From positions 4,545,001 through 4,609,000 of the forward strand of contig NC_066332.1 in NCBI RefSeq assembly GCF_022539315.1: a stretch of 64,000 nucleotides of DNA, written 5' to 3'. Below, piece by piece: positions 48,842 to 61,885 of this stretch (the stretch's first letter is position 1; every line of letters begins with the position of its first letter). This stretch comes from Serinus canaria. Lineage: Eukaryota > Chordata > Aves > Passeriformes > Fringillidae. The notes beneath the pieces were generated by a model. That model made no database searches and was not told where the DNA came from. It saw nothing but the letters and a program-made list of their open reading frames with translations. The position numbers and the translations under genes are program-made.

Positions 48842-50559
48842 TCCATCATCCATCCTTATGCTTCTCTGGTCAGCACCACCACCTTGGAGGCAGCAGTGTA
48901 TGACACCCCAGCTCTTTGGGAGGTGTTGCTCATTGCTCTGCAGAAGGTCACAGTCATTTTCTGTCTCAATTATCAAACCTTCTTGTGGCTCCAGGGAGCA
49001 GCTGCCTGGGCAGGAGCTGGGAGACAATCAGCCCAGCCCTTCTGGCAAGTGCAGAGCCCAGCCCATGGGTGCTGCAACTCCTTTAATGCGACCTCAGCCG
49101 GGTTTTGGGGTGTCCCCAGCGGGGTCCAGATGGTGCAGTCCTGCTCAGCACAGCCTGTCCAGCTTCCCTAGCCACTGGCCACCTTAGCAGGCTTAGGTGA
49201 TATCAGCTCTTAGTGATTATCAGCTCATTTTGATTTCAGCTCTGTGCTTGCTAGGTGCCTTAGGCACACGCAGGGACAGAGAGGAGAAGTGCTGGGTGAG
49301 GTTCCACAGGAGTGTCTTTGTTGAATCTTCTGTGAAGGTTCTCAGGGACAGCTCTTCTGCCAAGCTGGGAAAAAGTAGGGGTTTTTATAGGGTATAGAGG
49401 TTTTAGGAATTGTCCAATAGTAGGGGTTGAGGGGAATGTGACCTGTAGTCTTACAGAGAGATAAGCAAGGGTCTGAAGGCAGAAAAAAGGGCTTCTAAGG
49501 TCCACTGATCTTGACTGAGCATTTCCTATCTTAGGCTGCTGAACACCATGGAGGCATTGCAGGTCCTGGGCCTGCTACACTCCTTGGAGCCTGCCTGCTG
49601 CCCCTGGGAGCAGCTGTGCCCTGGCTGATCCCAGGAAGGCTCCTGGCCAGCTGGGGGGGCAGCGTGGCTCTGCCGGATGCTCTCACGCCTGCCGGGGCCG
49701 TGCCTTCCCTTCCCACCCCCGGGGAGCCCCGGGGACTGGGCCCGACCCACCTGACACTGCTGCCTCTGCACACATATGGTCCCTTGTCTTTGTGTTTGCT
49801 TTAGTGTGGGAGGGCTCCACGCTGAACTCCTGGAGCTTTTAAGCTATTGTTAGTGCCGACCCGGCGTGGCAGTTTTACAGGCATGGCCCCAGCCCTAACA
49901 AAGGCAATTAGGATGCTATTCTGTTGGAGCTTTGGGGATGAGAGATTTCTAGTGTCTGGAAGGAGCAGTCTGGAAAGGGCATAATCTAATGCAGAAGATG
50001 AAGACAAAGGCATTTTGGAGGCAGGATGTGGGGAAAATGGGGGCATGAGATGCTCAGAGGGCAGAGCTTCTGCAGGATTGGGGATGCAGGAGCCCAGCAG
50101 CTCGGGGTGCAAGGGTGGAGTGAGCAGGAGAGAAGCAGAGATGCTGCTCTGAGCAGGTACAGGGAGGTGTTTCTGCTGGGTTGGGGTGAAGGGGGAAGGG
50201 GAAGAGTTGGGTGCTCTATCCTTGGGCAGGAAATGATGGTTCTGGTGAGAAAAGTGTGGGGTGGAAAAAGCCCCAAGGTGTGACAACTACTAGTGTCACC
50301 CTGCAGAGTAGTGAGCAAAGGAGATGGAGGTGACAGTTGGGACAGGAGTGTCACAGGGCTGTCGAGTGACCTTGGAGGTGGCACAGGAGGGGTGGGGGAG
50401 CAGCAGAGGGTCACAAGGGCCACCAGCAGCATGTGGTTTGGTGCAATTCACCCAGGGCGAGTCAGGAGGCCGTTCCCAGTCACAGGGCTCGAGTTGCATT
50501 TCTTGCTGCTGGCTCCTTCCTCGCTTGGCTTTTCCAGCATCTGATCTGAGTGTTTGTTT

Positions 50560-50800
50560 GCTTCCAGTGATTTCAGTTGTTTTCTATTTTAGCTCCTGAC
50601 CCCGAGTGCCTGGGCTGGGGCAGGCAGGCACCGTTTGAAAGCCGCCACTTGGCGGCAATAACTGTTCGAGCCGTGGAGCAGCACCCATCTAACCCCTCTT
50701 TTCACACACTCGGAGCTTCCCAAACATTAACCTTTGGATTAAAATTTTCCATGCTTGGTCTCTCCCCAGATGTGATGTCTGAGCTTTGGTTTGGGTTCAT
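50560..50800. promoter_or_regulatory. Possible conserved intronic element
   Basis: Unique sequence with the palindrome gccgcc-actt-ggcggc (50,641-50,656) and ATTAACCTTTGGATTAAAA near 50,726, which contains a TCF-like CCTTTG core. Evidence is weak and compositional. Confidence 0.2.
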
Positions 50801-50861
50801 GTTTTTCCTGTTTGCTGGATTCGTATTATGGGAGAATGAAAGAAATACTTTTCCCATTTAC

Positions 50862-50917
50862 AAAAAAAAAAAAAAAAATTATAGTCTTCATTTATTTGGT
50901 TGTTTTTTTTTTTTTTT
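50862..50917. repeat. Facing A17 and T15 tracts
   Basis: Seventeen A residues (50,862-50,878) and fifteen T residues (50,903-50,917) are separated by 24 bases, so they could pair as a hairpin. This could reflect two old poly-A-tailed insertions in opposite orientation or chance. No element bodies are recognisable. Confidence 0.8.
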
Positions 50918-51259
50918 CATTCTGGGATTCACCAAAAATGGTTGAAGTTTGAAGCTGAAAATAATTAGCTTGCCTGCAGCAGGCTGTTGTCACAGCAGTC
51001 AGGGAAGTGCCACAGCTCCAGGTGTGTGACGCCATGGGTACCACCAGTACAGCCTGCTCAGCCCACTCCAGGTACATTCAGGCACTGCCAGCAGAGCCAG
51101 GAGAGCCTTGCTGTGAGTCAGCCTGAGTAACTCCAGATCTGCAAGAGGGCGTCTGGCTTTTTGTTTTTTAGAAAGAGGGGAAAAAAAGTTGTTTTTCAGG
51201 CTGCACATGCAGGCTGCTGATGCGCCGGGGCCGCGCAGGCTCCCGAGCTGGGTGAGTCA

Positions 51260-51407
51260 GGCACAGGGCTCGTCCCCTGCTCCTGCTGCAGCTCATGGCA
51301 CAGGGCTCATCCTCTGCTCCTGCTGCAGCTCCTGGCACAGGGCTTGTCCCTTGCTCCTGCTGCAGCTCATGGCACAGGGCTCATCCCCTGCTCCTGCTGC
51401 AGCTCCT
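51260..51407. repeat. 37-bp minisatellite, four copies with alternating ends
   Basis: Units start ggcacaggg at 51,260, 51,297, 51,334 and 51,371, and share ctgctcctgctgcagctc. Units 1 and 3 end in cat and units 2 and 4 end in cct, so the array is best seen as a 74-bp dimer repeated twice. Remaining differences are single C/T or G/A changes. A fifth unit begins (ggcac) and then diverges. Confidence 0.95.
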
Positions 51408-54400
51408 GGCACGGCCAGGGGATGACGTGTGCTAGCCCCTGTGGCTCAGCTCCTACCCCAAGCCCCCTGTGCAGCGTGGCTGTCGCTGCCCCCCTTTGCA
51501 GGACAACCTGCCTCCTTTCACCTGATGTCACCAAGGGGCTGCACCATCCTTGTCCTGAAGCCAAACACTCAGATCCCACTTTTTGACACCTTCTCCACCT
51601 TGGACAATGCTCTGCATTTCCCTGTGTTGAGTTTTTTTTTTTTTATTTTTTGCTGGCTGCTGCACCCCTCCTTTGTGCTCCAAGTCTGCTTGCTGCTCAT
51701 CGGGTGGGGACCTGTGCTGCTCACACCAGCACTTGTAATGTCTGGCCTGCAGCTCTGCCAGAGGACAGAATTGGCTCTGGGTGCACGGCTGGATCGCGAG
51801 GACGGTGTTAGATGGAGGGTGGAGTGAGTGAATACCCCTCTCTTCCTACTGTGCTTTCAGGAAATGTCTCTAATGCAGCTGTAAGTGTGAATGAAGTCAA
51901 AAGTATGGATTGGTGCCCCTGCTCCAGCCCACCCCACTTGTCAGGGCTCATCCAGAGTCCCCACCCTATTGTTCTGCTTCAGCTCCTCCGTTTCAGGGCA
52001 GGGGCCCTGCTCTGCACTCAGCATCCCACTCCCGAGAGGAGGAGCTCTCCTGAAAACAAAGACACAGCGAATAGCTTTCCTTTCCCCACCGAGCCAACGT
52101 TCCAATCCCTCCTTCCCTTCCCTAGGTGTGTTTGCAGTTCTTGGCCCAGCTGGAAGCGAGCAACTGCAAGACTCAGGCCATTAATCATTTGCCAGAAAAG
52201 CTGAGTATTGGGTATAAGTAGCAGAGCTGTGCTTGCTGCTTCCTTAAAACAGAGCAGGATCTGCATGGGCCAGAGCTCACGGCCAGTGCTGAAAATCACC
52301 TCTCTGCTAGGCTAAGGGAGCGTGTCCTGCTTGGAGCAGCCCCTCCTGGAAGAGGACATGGGCTCTCAGGCACAAGAACGTCATCGGGAGTCCCCTAAGT
52401 GGCAGCATTTCACTGTAAAGCAAAACAGAGCGTTTGTCCCTCCCCGAAGTGGCTGCTGGAAATGGTGCGAGCTGCTTCCCGCCCTGCCCCGAGCCCGGAG
52501 CGTGCTGCCAGCGCGGTTCTTGCGGCAGGGGGGAAATGCCAGTGTTGGTAATATCTCTGGGGCTGTGGTGGCCCAGCCAGCCAAGCTGTGGTGGCATTTT
52601 TCTGGTGTTATTCCACTGCCTGCTGTATCCCCACCCTCTGTTTTCAAGGGAATTCAACGCTGGCCCTGACGGAGCAGCCGGCAGTCGGAGGAGCTCCTCC
52701 CTGCACATGGCAGCCCCGTGAGCTGCCCTTTCACCAGGGCTTTGTTAGTTCAAAGCAAAGCTGCTTCTCCTTCTCCTTCCAAAGCTGAGGAGAGGCAGAG
52801 TGCCCTGAGCTTCCCAGCAGCATCCAGGGCTGGTGAGGCGTGCGAGCAGCACCAGCACAGCTCGGCATTGACGTTTCTCCGTCTGGCTTCTGGTTTGTGG
52901 AGCAGAGGTTTCTCATCCCATGGCTCTGACTCAGGTATCTGTTTCCTCTGATGTGGGCAGCCATCACTGGAGCTTTTGCCCTGGGCACACTGTTGTTTTG
53001 TGTCCCCCAGGGGGTGGTGGGAGTTGTGGGAGAGCTCCCCGAGTGCTGCCACAGCCGGCCGGTGCTGTGGATCCCTGGGATGGGAAAAGCAGCATCTCTG
53101 TGTTCTAAAGTTCCCCTAAAACTGGTGGGATGAGCATCCAGTTTGTGTCCTAGACTGAAAAGTCTGAAGGAAATTAAATACACACCTTGACTCAAGCCAG
53201 CTCATGCACTTTAACTCGGATTTTGGGCTGTTGCTGGGTGTCAGCTCAAGGACCCTCAGCTCTCTGCTCCACATCCAGCTCCACGTAAGAGCAACACCAC
53301 ATTCCTTTGGCACTGAAGGCTTAGGAGGGATCTTTTGTGGTATTTCTTTGGCTGCATTTTCCTGGCCAAACAGCCCTGCCTGAATTCAATACCGTTGTGC
53401 CACTGGCACTAACCACTCTGACCAGTTTAGCTAGAGAGGGGTCCCAGTTCAGCAGGTTGGGATTATCACCCGCTGAGAATTGCTGGTGTTTGAGGAAGTG
53501 AAAACCCTCTGGGGAGGCTGCGAGCAGTGGCCAGGTGGGAGCTTTGCTGCTTTAGGAGGTTTTAGTGGTTCTCATTAAAACAGTCTCCTGTAGACTCAGT
53601 TTCCTAAAAGAAGAGGAGAAAATTCCAAATGCTTTCATCCCAGTTCAAGTATCCACCAGGGCAGGGAACTGTGGAAGTTACGGTGGGATCTCAGATGACA
53701 TTCTCTGGAAAGAAAACTTAATAGAGTGCAAGTATGAAATGCTCAGGCCAGAGCAGCTGTGCCCTCTGCAAGGGCTTGGCCAGTGCTTGCACCTCTCCCT
53801 TGCCTGTGCTGGGTAAGGAAGGGTAGAGAGGGGGAAATCAGGGGTCTGCTGGAGGAGCCCCTCTGCTTTGGAGCCTTTGGCACCTCCGTGAGATATTTAA
53901 ATGACAGACAGACATATAGGGATCTGTAAATACTCATTTGGTGCCAACTAAACCACAAAGAAGATACAGCATTTGTGGTCCAAGGAAGTTTAAATATTTG
54001 TGGTCAAACTTAAAATTCGACATAAAACTCTCATCTGCAATGGAAGGCAGCCAGGAACTGCATGGAGAACGTATAAGCTGTGTAAACTCACAGAAATGGC
54101 TTCCCAGCCAGCTTTGCCAGGACCAGGCAGAATATTCCAGCTCTTGCCTCTCTGCCTGAAGCAGAGGTGACACAGGAAGGGCAGATGGTGCAGGCTGGGC
54201 AGGTGGGGGCTGTCAGGGTGAGTTCTGGTTTGCACCTTTATGCTATTTTTATACTATAGATTGCCAGCCCTGCTTCCCCGTTCCTGTGCTGTCAGGCTTT
54301 TCCTTCCACCACCCAACTTCCCACTGCCACAGCACTCTGTGACACTGGTGCCTTGTCCTGTGGGACAGGAATCTCTGAGTTACTCAGTGGGTGAAATCCT

Positions 54401-56491
54401 GGGGCAGTTTCTCATTGTCTCCATGGGCAATCCTTGAGAAATAGTTTGTGCTGCTGGTGAATCTTCAGGGTTTCCTCCTTGTGAGCCCCCAGCAGGGCCA
54501 GCTCCCTCCTGCCGCTGCTCCAGAGACACATTCCGGAACAGGGAGGGTGCCAGATAACCACAGCAGTGTCCCCACAGCATGGGGCAGCCTGGACTGGGCT
54601 CCTGCCCTTTTTTTCCCCTCCACATGTCCTGCAGAAAGGGCTCTGTCTCAGGGCACTGTCGCAAGAGTGCCCTGAGATTTGCAATCGAGATGTTGGATTG
54701 AACATTCATCAGCCGCATTTCCCAAATTGCAGCAGAGACAGATCCCAGTCCTGGCACAGCAACACGGTCTCTGGTCACCAGTGTGGCCCCACAAGCAGAT
54801 GCACCCAAAAAACCCCTGGGGTGGAGAGGTGTGGTGGTGGCCCTGCCTTGTCCCCAACGCCAGCGTCCTCTGGAGTGGTGGCCTCAGAGGAAGGGCAGCG
54901 TGCGGCTGCTGAGAGCAGAGCAGTCGCCTTTCCCTTACTAAGCAATCCTCCCTTCCTCCACCAAAGAGCCTGCTAACCACTTTCTTATCTGTCTGAACTC
55001 TGCAAAACAATCTCTGGCAAGGCAGGCATCCTCCGAAATGGCAGAGGAAATAAATTCCCCCAGTCCCCGAAAAGGAAAAGACTGGAGGCTCCTGTGGCAG
55101 GGAGAGCAGCCCATGCCCTGTGAAAGCTGTCAGTGGTGCCATGTTGGCTTTGCTGAGGATAAGGAGCTTGCCTTCCTCCTTCCCCAGCCTGGGATCATGG
55201 GTTAGGGGCAGGATTTCAGGGATTTGTCTTCCCTGGTTTGTGTTCCAGTAGGATTTGTAAGGGAGGAGCAGAGCGAGCTCCTTTGGACTTGGCTTTACTC
55301 GTGGCCTGACTTTTTCTCTTTCTTTCCTTGGGAAGTTTGGGGATGTGCTGGGAGCTGGGCTGGGAGACAGGAAGGCACTGAGGTGGCTGTAACAGGGAGT
55401 CCCTGTGTGTGAGTCACTGTTTCTCCAGGAGTCCTCTGTCTCTTTCCCAGCTGTGATTTTTCAGCCCCTCGTTCACATGACAGACAATTTAAATATGTGG
55501 TCCTGTGCTCAAGGCTTCACCTTGAAGAGCAGAAATGCCCTGGATATGTCACTGCTGTGGGGATCAGCACATGTGGCCATGGTGGGTGGAAGCAAATTCT
55601 TTCTCCAGTGAAAATTCCTGCAAAAATTCCTGCAGTGTCTTACTGGAGGCACCATTTTGCTCTGTGGAGGAGCCCACAGCCTCTGCTGAGCTATTGGCAC
55701 CAATGCCTGAGGCCACGAGGAGAATCAGACACTCACAAACCAGATGAAACATCCCCATTACTCACTGGAAGCTTCCTGTATCCCATCATCTTCTCTGGGA
55801 CTGCTCTGGTGGGGGTAAAATTAAACAAGCTGAAGAGCCACCTCCTGCCTAGGAGGTGTCAGATGCTGCCTGGAGCCAACTGCTCCGTGCTGCAAATGCT
55901 GCTGCTCCCTGGATCTGACAATGAAGTTCTTTAGCACATTTAACAGGTGAGTAAGACATTAGGGCAAGTCTTTCCAAGCAACAGTGAAAGCCAAAAGCTT
56001 GGTTTGGAATCCAGCAGGAACTTTCCTCTCCAGGCTCTGTAGTTCCAGGGAAGGAGTTGGTCCTGGGCTGGGCTGTGTCAGCTCTCCAGGCCATCCTGGG
56101 CACAGGAACTTTAGGTGGATCTGGTTTTTCATCTGGAACATCTGCTTTGGCTTTGGTGTGACTCTTCCACAAAATTAGCTAAAGGTTCCTGCAGGACCCT
56201 CAGAGGTATTTTGGCTCCAAGCCCCAGAGCTGCTCACAGCTTCCCCCATGTCACTGAGTGTCACCCTGATGTCCTGCAGCTGCCAGCAGTGACAGGTAGC
56301 AGAACCTTGGCAGTAATCTGTGCAGGCTACTCAGGGCTCTGGTCTCTGACCCCAAAAACTGGGTGACTCAGCTCAGATCCATCACTTTGCACCTTTATGT
56401 CACCCATGTGTATTCTCTGCATCACTGCATTGGATGAGGTGAGCCCAGCAAGCCCTGGGGATGGTGGGCAGCTGGCTCCCTTTCCATGCTG

Positions 56492-56548
56492 CTTTCCAGC
56501 TTTAAAGGCCAGTCCTGGCTGAGCTGTGTGGCCTTTAAAGCTGGAAAG
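56492..56548. repeat. Perfect 20-bp inverted repeat with 17-base loop
   Basis: The arms ctttccagctttaaaggcca (56,492-56,511) and its exact reverse complement (56,529-56,548) flank a 17-base spacer. In the SMG6 pre-mRNA this would form an uninterrupted 20-bp stem. It could be an imperfectly understood hairpin RNA, a trace of templated inversion during replication, or the end of a small inverted-repeat element. No target-site duplication is obvious, and the perfect stem is shorter than usual microRNA precursors. Confidence 0.93.
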
Positions 56549-58039
56549 AGAGAGGTGTTTGCCAGGCCAGAGCACATCTGCTGTGATGACTCGTCTGAGA
56601 CTGTGTGCCCCAGTGCAGAGGCTGGAGCTGTGCCTGAGTGAGGCTCAGCATGCTGGGAGAGAGTTTGGGATAAGACATGGCCACATTCTCTTTTTGGAGA
56701 GTGGTTCTCCAGCTGTGGCCACGGGGAAGAGCAACTGGAATGGTTCTTCTGGATTTCTCTGTCTTCCTTGGGTGTTTTCTCATGCTCCTCTCTGTGATGG
56801 AACATCTGGCATGGATGTGGCAGATCCTTTCCCCAGCTGTGCTCTCTGGTTGGTGCGCAGGATCCAGCAGTGAGATCCATCCAAGCCAGAGGTGCCTTGG
56901 TTTGGTCCCTGTTGCAGCCATAGTTGCTCTCTCAGGTCACACACAGCATTGCAGGCACATGGGAACCACGTCCCCCGAGCCTGCTTGTGGGGTTAGTTGA
57001 AATTAAAAGTTTCTCTGAGAGACCTGTGCCTGGAGGCAGCTCTCAGCTGCCGAAACCAGGGTTACACCCAGCTGTGAGTGCCTCTGCCCAGCTGGGATGG
57101 ACACCTTGGGCCTCCCTACCCAGGAACCAAACCCCTCCAAGCTGTGTTTGGGGCTGGGCAGAGCAGGGGGCTCCTTGGGTGGGGAACGAGCCCAGGGGAG
57201 TTGGGCTGTGATGAGTCCAGGGTTGAACCCAGCCCAGCTTCTGTGCTAGCCTGTGAGATTAAAACACAGAAGGGATGAGACCAAAGGAGGCAGGCGCTTT
57301 CCTTTGTGCTCCTCCTCCCAGCTGGCTCCCCAGAGAAGGGAGGAGGCAGCCCAGGGCACAGGGAGGCACTGAGCCATGGCCTGCCTGGATGTTTTGCAGG
57401 GTCAGTGCAAACATTTCAGCTGGGCAGGGCAGTCGCTGCGTGGTTTAGATTGTTTGGGGCTCACTTGGTCTCAGCATCGTTCAGCTACTTCAGCTAAGAC
57501 ATGTTTAAAATGATGTGGCAAAACCAGTGTTATCCCCACTCTGGATCGTGCTGGAGCTTGGCTCTGAGTCCCTGTCCTATCCCGTTCCCATCTCCCAATT
57601 TGGGATGGGATCTCTCCATGCTATGACTCAAACTTCTCATGTCCTTTTCCCCTTCTGAATCCAGCTGTCAGGATGTGCTGGTGTCTCCCCCTCGCTCACA
57701 GGAATGCAGAGCCGGCAATGGCAGCCTGTCCTCTGAGCAATCGCTTCTCCAGAGCTGCTGCCTCCTGTTTCCTTGTGGACTCGCGGGTTTTGCCGAGGGA
57801 GAAGCTGCCGGATCCCCGCACACACCTTCGGCAGCAGGGGGGCATTGCCAGAGGGCATGGGGCAGCTCCCTCCAGGCCATGTCCCCCCGGGATGTGGCAG
57901 GTCCCCGCGGCTGAGCAGGGCTCCCCTGGCCAGCTGGCTGGGCTGCCGGAGGCTCTTTGGACTAGCTGAAGGAATCTGCATTCCTGCCTCCCAGTTGTTT
58001 GCTCTTTAGGACGCTGTGTAAAATTAACAAGTTGTAAAA

Positions 58040-58190
58040 GTTGATTGAAGGCGGCGGAGGGTGTGACAGCGATTTTGGGAGCTGCGGGAGAGCGGCGTGC
58101 GGAGCGGCGGGGCCGGCCCGGGGGCAGAGGCGCGGCCCCGCCGGCTCCGGGCGCTGCTCTGACCCAAAGCGAGAGCCGGGCTGGTTTCTG
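58040..58190. promoter_or_regulatory. Small CpG-rich block
   Basis: I count about 14 CpGs in some 80 bases (58,080-58,160), next to an AT-rich stretch at 58,015-58,045 with AAAATTAACAAGTTGTAAAA. An abrupt AT-rich/CpG-rich boundary resembles small promoters. No exon or transcript can be shown. Confidence 0.35.
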
Positions 58191-61100
58191 GTGGTGTCAC
58201 CAGCACCAGGTGCAGGTGTCCCCTCAGGCACAGAGCTCACAGCTCGCAGAGCAAGCCCTTCCCTCCCCTTAAATCTTCTGGAAGACATGTGGTGCTGTGG
58301 TGTGGAGTCCTGTGCACTCCGCAGTGCTCAGGGAAGCTTTTCCCTTCTGCCTGTTTTATCAGTGAGGGGAAATGCAGCTGAGACCATAGAGGGGATCAGC
58401 TTCATTAGATCTGGGAAGCCCTGGTTTGAGTGGGAATCTCACTGACTGCTGGCAGGAGGTGACACTCGTGAGGTCCTGGTGGCACTGGCACTGTAGAGTG
58501 GCTTTGAAAACACAACAGCTGGTTCAGTTAATGCTGCAGCCCTGTGGGTCTCAACAGGCAGTTAGTGTGTGTTAATGTGTGTCCCGCTGTGTCTTACTCA
58601 ATGATCAGTATGTTAATGTGTGACCCATGAATTAGCAGTTGGCTAATGAGCCTCGGCAGTGTGGCCAAGCAGCCGCCAGCCCCCAGTGGGTGGCTGGTGC
58701 TGGAGCTGGTGGTGTGCCTGTCTGATGGAGCAGGAGATTGGGAACGTCTCCCCTCCAGCCCCGATGGCAATCAGGGCTGCTGCAGCCGAAGCCGCCTCAG
58801 TCCCACGCCTGGCCTGCAGCCACGTGTCCCCGAGAGGCACCGCGGTGGCCAGGGGCTCTGGGGTGGCTCTGGGGAACTGAGCCCGGGTCACGGACGGGGG
58901 CACCAGACCACTTCAGCAATTCTCGTTTTCGGTTTTCCTTTGAGAGCGGCTGCGTTCGTGTCAGGCCTATTTTCATACCCAGCAGTGACTCGGAGCCAGG
59001 CTTTCGGTTCCTGCTGTCACACTGCACAGAGGGGGAAGGGCTCTATTCCCCACTGGGGCTGAGGTGTGTGCTGCCACATCACCAGAAACATCCCCACCGT
59101 GTCATTTCACTCTGCCATTCCTTCAGGAAGGTCGGGCACAGCTCCCGGTGTCCCCGCCACGCCCCGCTGGCATTGCCACGTGCACCAGGAGCACCGTCGT
59201 GGTTATCCCGGCACTGCCTCTCACATTTCCACCCTGAAACAGGAAGTTTCTGCCCCAGGCGGGTTGCTCGGCGGCACGCAAGGTCCCTGTCCGCCCTTCC
59301 AGAGAGCCCTGGGTGCCAGTCACGGGTCACTTCTTTCCCAGCCTGGCTGCCGGCAGCCCGGGGCTCTGCCGCGTCCTCCCCGGGCAGGGCTGCACGTGAC
59401 GGGGATGTGCAGAGCATTTGCTCCTTCCCTGTTTTTCATTCATGTGGGCTGGAAAAATGTGTTCATGAGACGAGTTGCTGTGGCATTATGTCATGGGCCT
59501 TTTGGTTGGGCTCTTTTCCCCCCAGCAGATGAGCTGGATTTAAGCATGTGCTGTGCTGTGCTGGCTTGGCAGGAAATCTGGTGTTTCCTACTGGTTTCTT
59601 CTTTAGGGGAGGAAGGAGTGATCCCACCTGCCCTTGTCCCCAGCCTCAGCCAAGGGTGAAGAGAGCTCTTCTGCATTTTGCCTAATCATTCCTGATCCAA
59701 GAGGCTCAGATTTAAGCCTTTGTGGAGCAATGGCTGCACTGCAGCTGTGCCAGCACTCAGCCCCTCCTGAAAATCTCATGGATGTCACTTTTATTTCTAG
59801 AGGTGTCTTGAGAAATCCCTCAGGAATGGGGTCAGGATAGGGCACCCATCTCTTCCCCACCTGTACAGGCAGTCCCTGCATCCCCTTCCCCACTCCTGCT
59901 GTTCTTGGCCACATCCTGGCATCCTCTGGCATGTGGCTGGTGGTGGTAGGCACTCTGCTTGCCCAGCAGCCTGGGCACAACAGAACTGCAGATACCCAGA
60001 CTGGAAAATCCCTCGGCAGAAGTTACCCCGTGTGAGTCAGGCTGGGTCTCCATGGCATTAGCCCATGGAGCTGGGGGTGAAGCCAGTGGTGAGGTTTCCA
60101 CCACTTCCCTCAGCTGCAGCTCAGAGCTCTCAGGAACTCTCAGGAGGGATGTTTCCCATGACAGCCATTCCCACTTCGCTCATGTTCTCTTTCCTTTGGA
60201 CTTTCCCCTGCACACAATCATTCCTAAAGGAGGGCCAGGAGGTTGGGAATGTTCCTGTGGTGACACTTGCAGGGATTGCTCCTGGCTGGATGTCACAAGC
60301 AGTAAAAGGCTGTCCTGGGAAAGAGGGTCCCCAGCAGCTCCTGGAGCTGCTGAGCTGGTGTCACCTTGTCCTTTGCTCACCTCAGCACCATAGGGCACAT
60401 TTTATAGCTGCAGAATCAGTGGTTATGAATCTGTTGGTCCTCAAAATACTAATTCCTGTGATCACCCTGCTCACATCACCTCCCTGCAGCAGCAGCTGCC
60501 TCTGTGGGGAGGACAGGGCTTCTCCTGCCATGCAGGTCCAGGGGGACAGGAGGATTTCAGGGGGCACCTACCAGCAGAGGCAGCCCCAGGTGCACGAGGG
60601 TGCCTCGCTCCGGCAGTAGCCGAGGTGGAAGGTTGGAGGTCAGAGGAGGGTCAGGTTTTTTGACACGCACGGCAGAGACACGCTGGTTAAAATTAGCCTC
60701 AGAGAGGAAACTGGCAGTGCTGTGGAAGAGCAGAAGTTTCCTCTCACGGCAGCCTGGTGCAGCGAGGCCAGTGCCACTGCCAGCCCTGGCTCACCAAGGC
60801 ACAGCCCCATCGGGGACAAGCTGATGTCCTCCGTACCAGCACCAGGCCTGGCATCACATGGTGTGTGTCCCTGGCTGTGAGGCACCTGGCCCTCTCCCCA
60901 GCTTCAGAATCCCAGTCCTGGCAGCCTGCAGAGACCCTTTTGGGATGGGGTTCTCTGAGACTGCTTTGGTCTATGAGCACAGCAAACCCAGGGTGGTTTG
61001 GGGGCAGGGGAAACTCAGGCGTCAGCACAGACTTTGTGTCCGTAGCGTGTAGCACTTTTAATCTCCTTTGCTGACTTTCTCCCTATAAATCTGCAGCTCC

Positions 61101-61885
61101 CTGGGGGTGACACCAGTCAGCAGGAAGCACCAGGGGAGAGCTGTGCAGGTGCAGAGCCCTGCTGCAAGGGGACAAGGGCTGAGCCAAGGCCAGGCGTGGC
61201 AGAGGTGCCGGCTGAGACTGTGCCGCCTGGGACAGGGCTGCGGAGGCACCAGGCTCCCGTGCTCTGGAAACTCCATTTGAGAGCCTCATAAATTGGATAA
61301 TTACCCAAGCTATTGAGTTTCCTTCAGGCCAGATCCGTCCCAGCCTCCCCAGCAGGGCTCCCCAGTTGGTCTGTGAGATGGGCCTGTGGGACGGGGTCGG
61401 GCTGGAGGTGAGATGGGGCTCAGGTTTTCACAAATGCCCCCACCCTCTCACTCTCACACCTGCATCCCTCCACAGCTTTTAGGGGGGAAATCCAGCAACG
61501 AAGCCAAAAGGAAGCAGAGGGATAGGCCACATCATTGATCTCTCATGGTTCAGCAGGATTTTCCTCCATGTGCTGGGACTGGGCAGGGGGGCTGGCTGTG
61601 CCCTGGGAGTCCTGCAGCCCTGGAGTGCTCAGAGGAAGCAGGACAGGATCGGTGCTGAATGTCCTGACTTTGCCTGCCTCCTTTTCCCTAGGGACTACAA
61701 AGCAAGGCAAACCCCTTCCAGCCATGTTTAGAAGAGGGGCACCCCTCACATCCCTGTGGTGCTGCCTACATCCCACTGGGTCTTCTATCCCCAACATTTC
61801 CCCCTGGTCGTTACTCATCTGCTCCCCTTTGCACTGACTTTGTTTTCCTTTCCCTCTCCCCAACCCCCTCGTCCTCACCCCGTAG

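Larger units (their letters stand above)
33341..61885 (+). other. SMG6: SMG6 intron between exons D and E (28.5 kb)
   Basis: This phase-0 intron is the largest in the window. It holds a possible conserved stretch straight after the donor (33,341-33,600), CR1 remnants (35,110-35,440; 35,800-35,925; 47,395-47,447), candidate elements at 39,420-39,760, 43,480-43,800 and 45,480-45,690, two minisatellites, a 98-bp duplication, facing poly-A and poly-T tracts (50,862-50,917), a perfect inverted repeat (56,492-56,548) and a CpG-rich patch (58,040-58,190). Nothing beyond ordinary unique sequence was seen in 33,600-35,100, 36,000-39,400, 40,000-43,400, 52,000-56,400 or 58,200-61,880. Open frames in these stretches show no recognisable family. 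Confidence 0.9.

Noticed and set aside
56492..56548. MicroRNA gene
   Set aside because: The perfect stem is only 20 bp with no extension of pairing on either side, shorter than typical precursors. Kept as an inverted repeat only.
58738..59532. Plus-strand open frame of 264 codons
   Set aside because: The translation is rich in Ser, Pro, Arg and Cys with no family resemblance. Overlapping frames are open as well, so GC content explains it.
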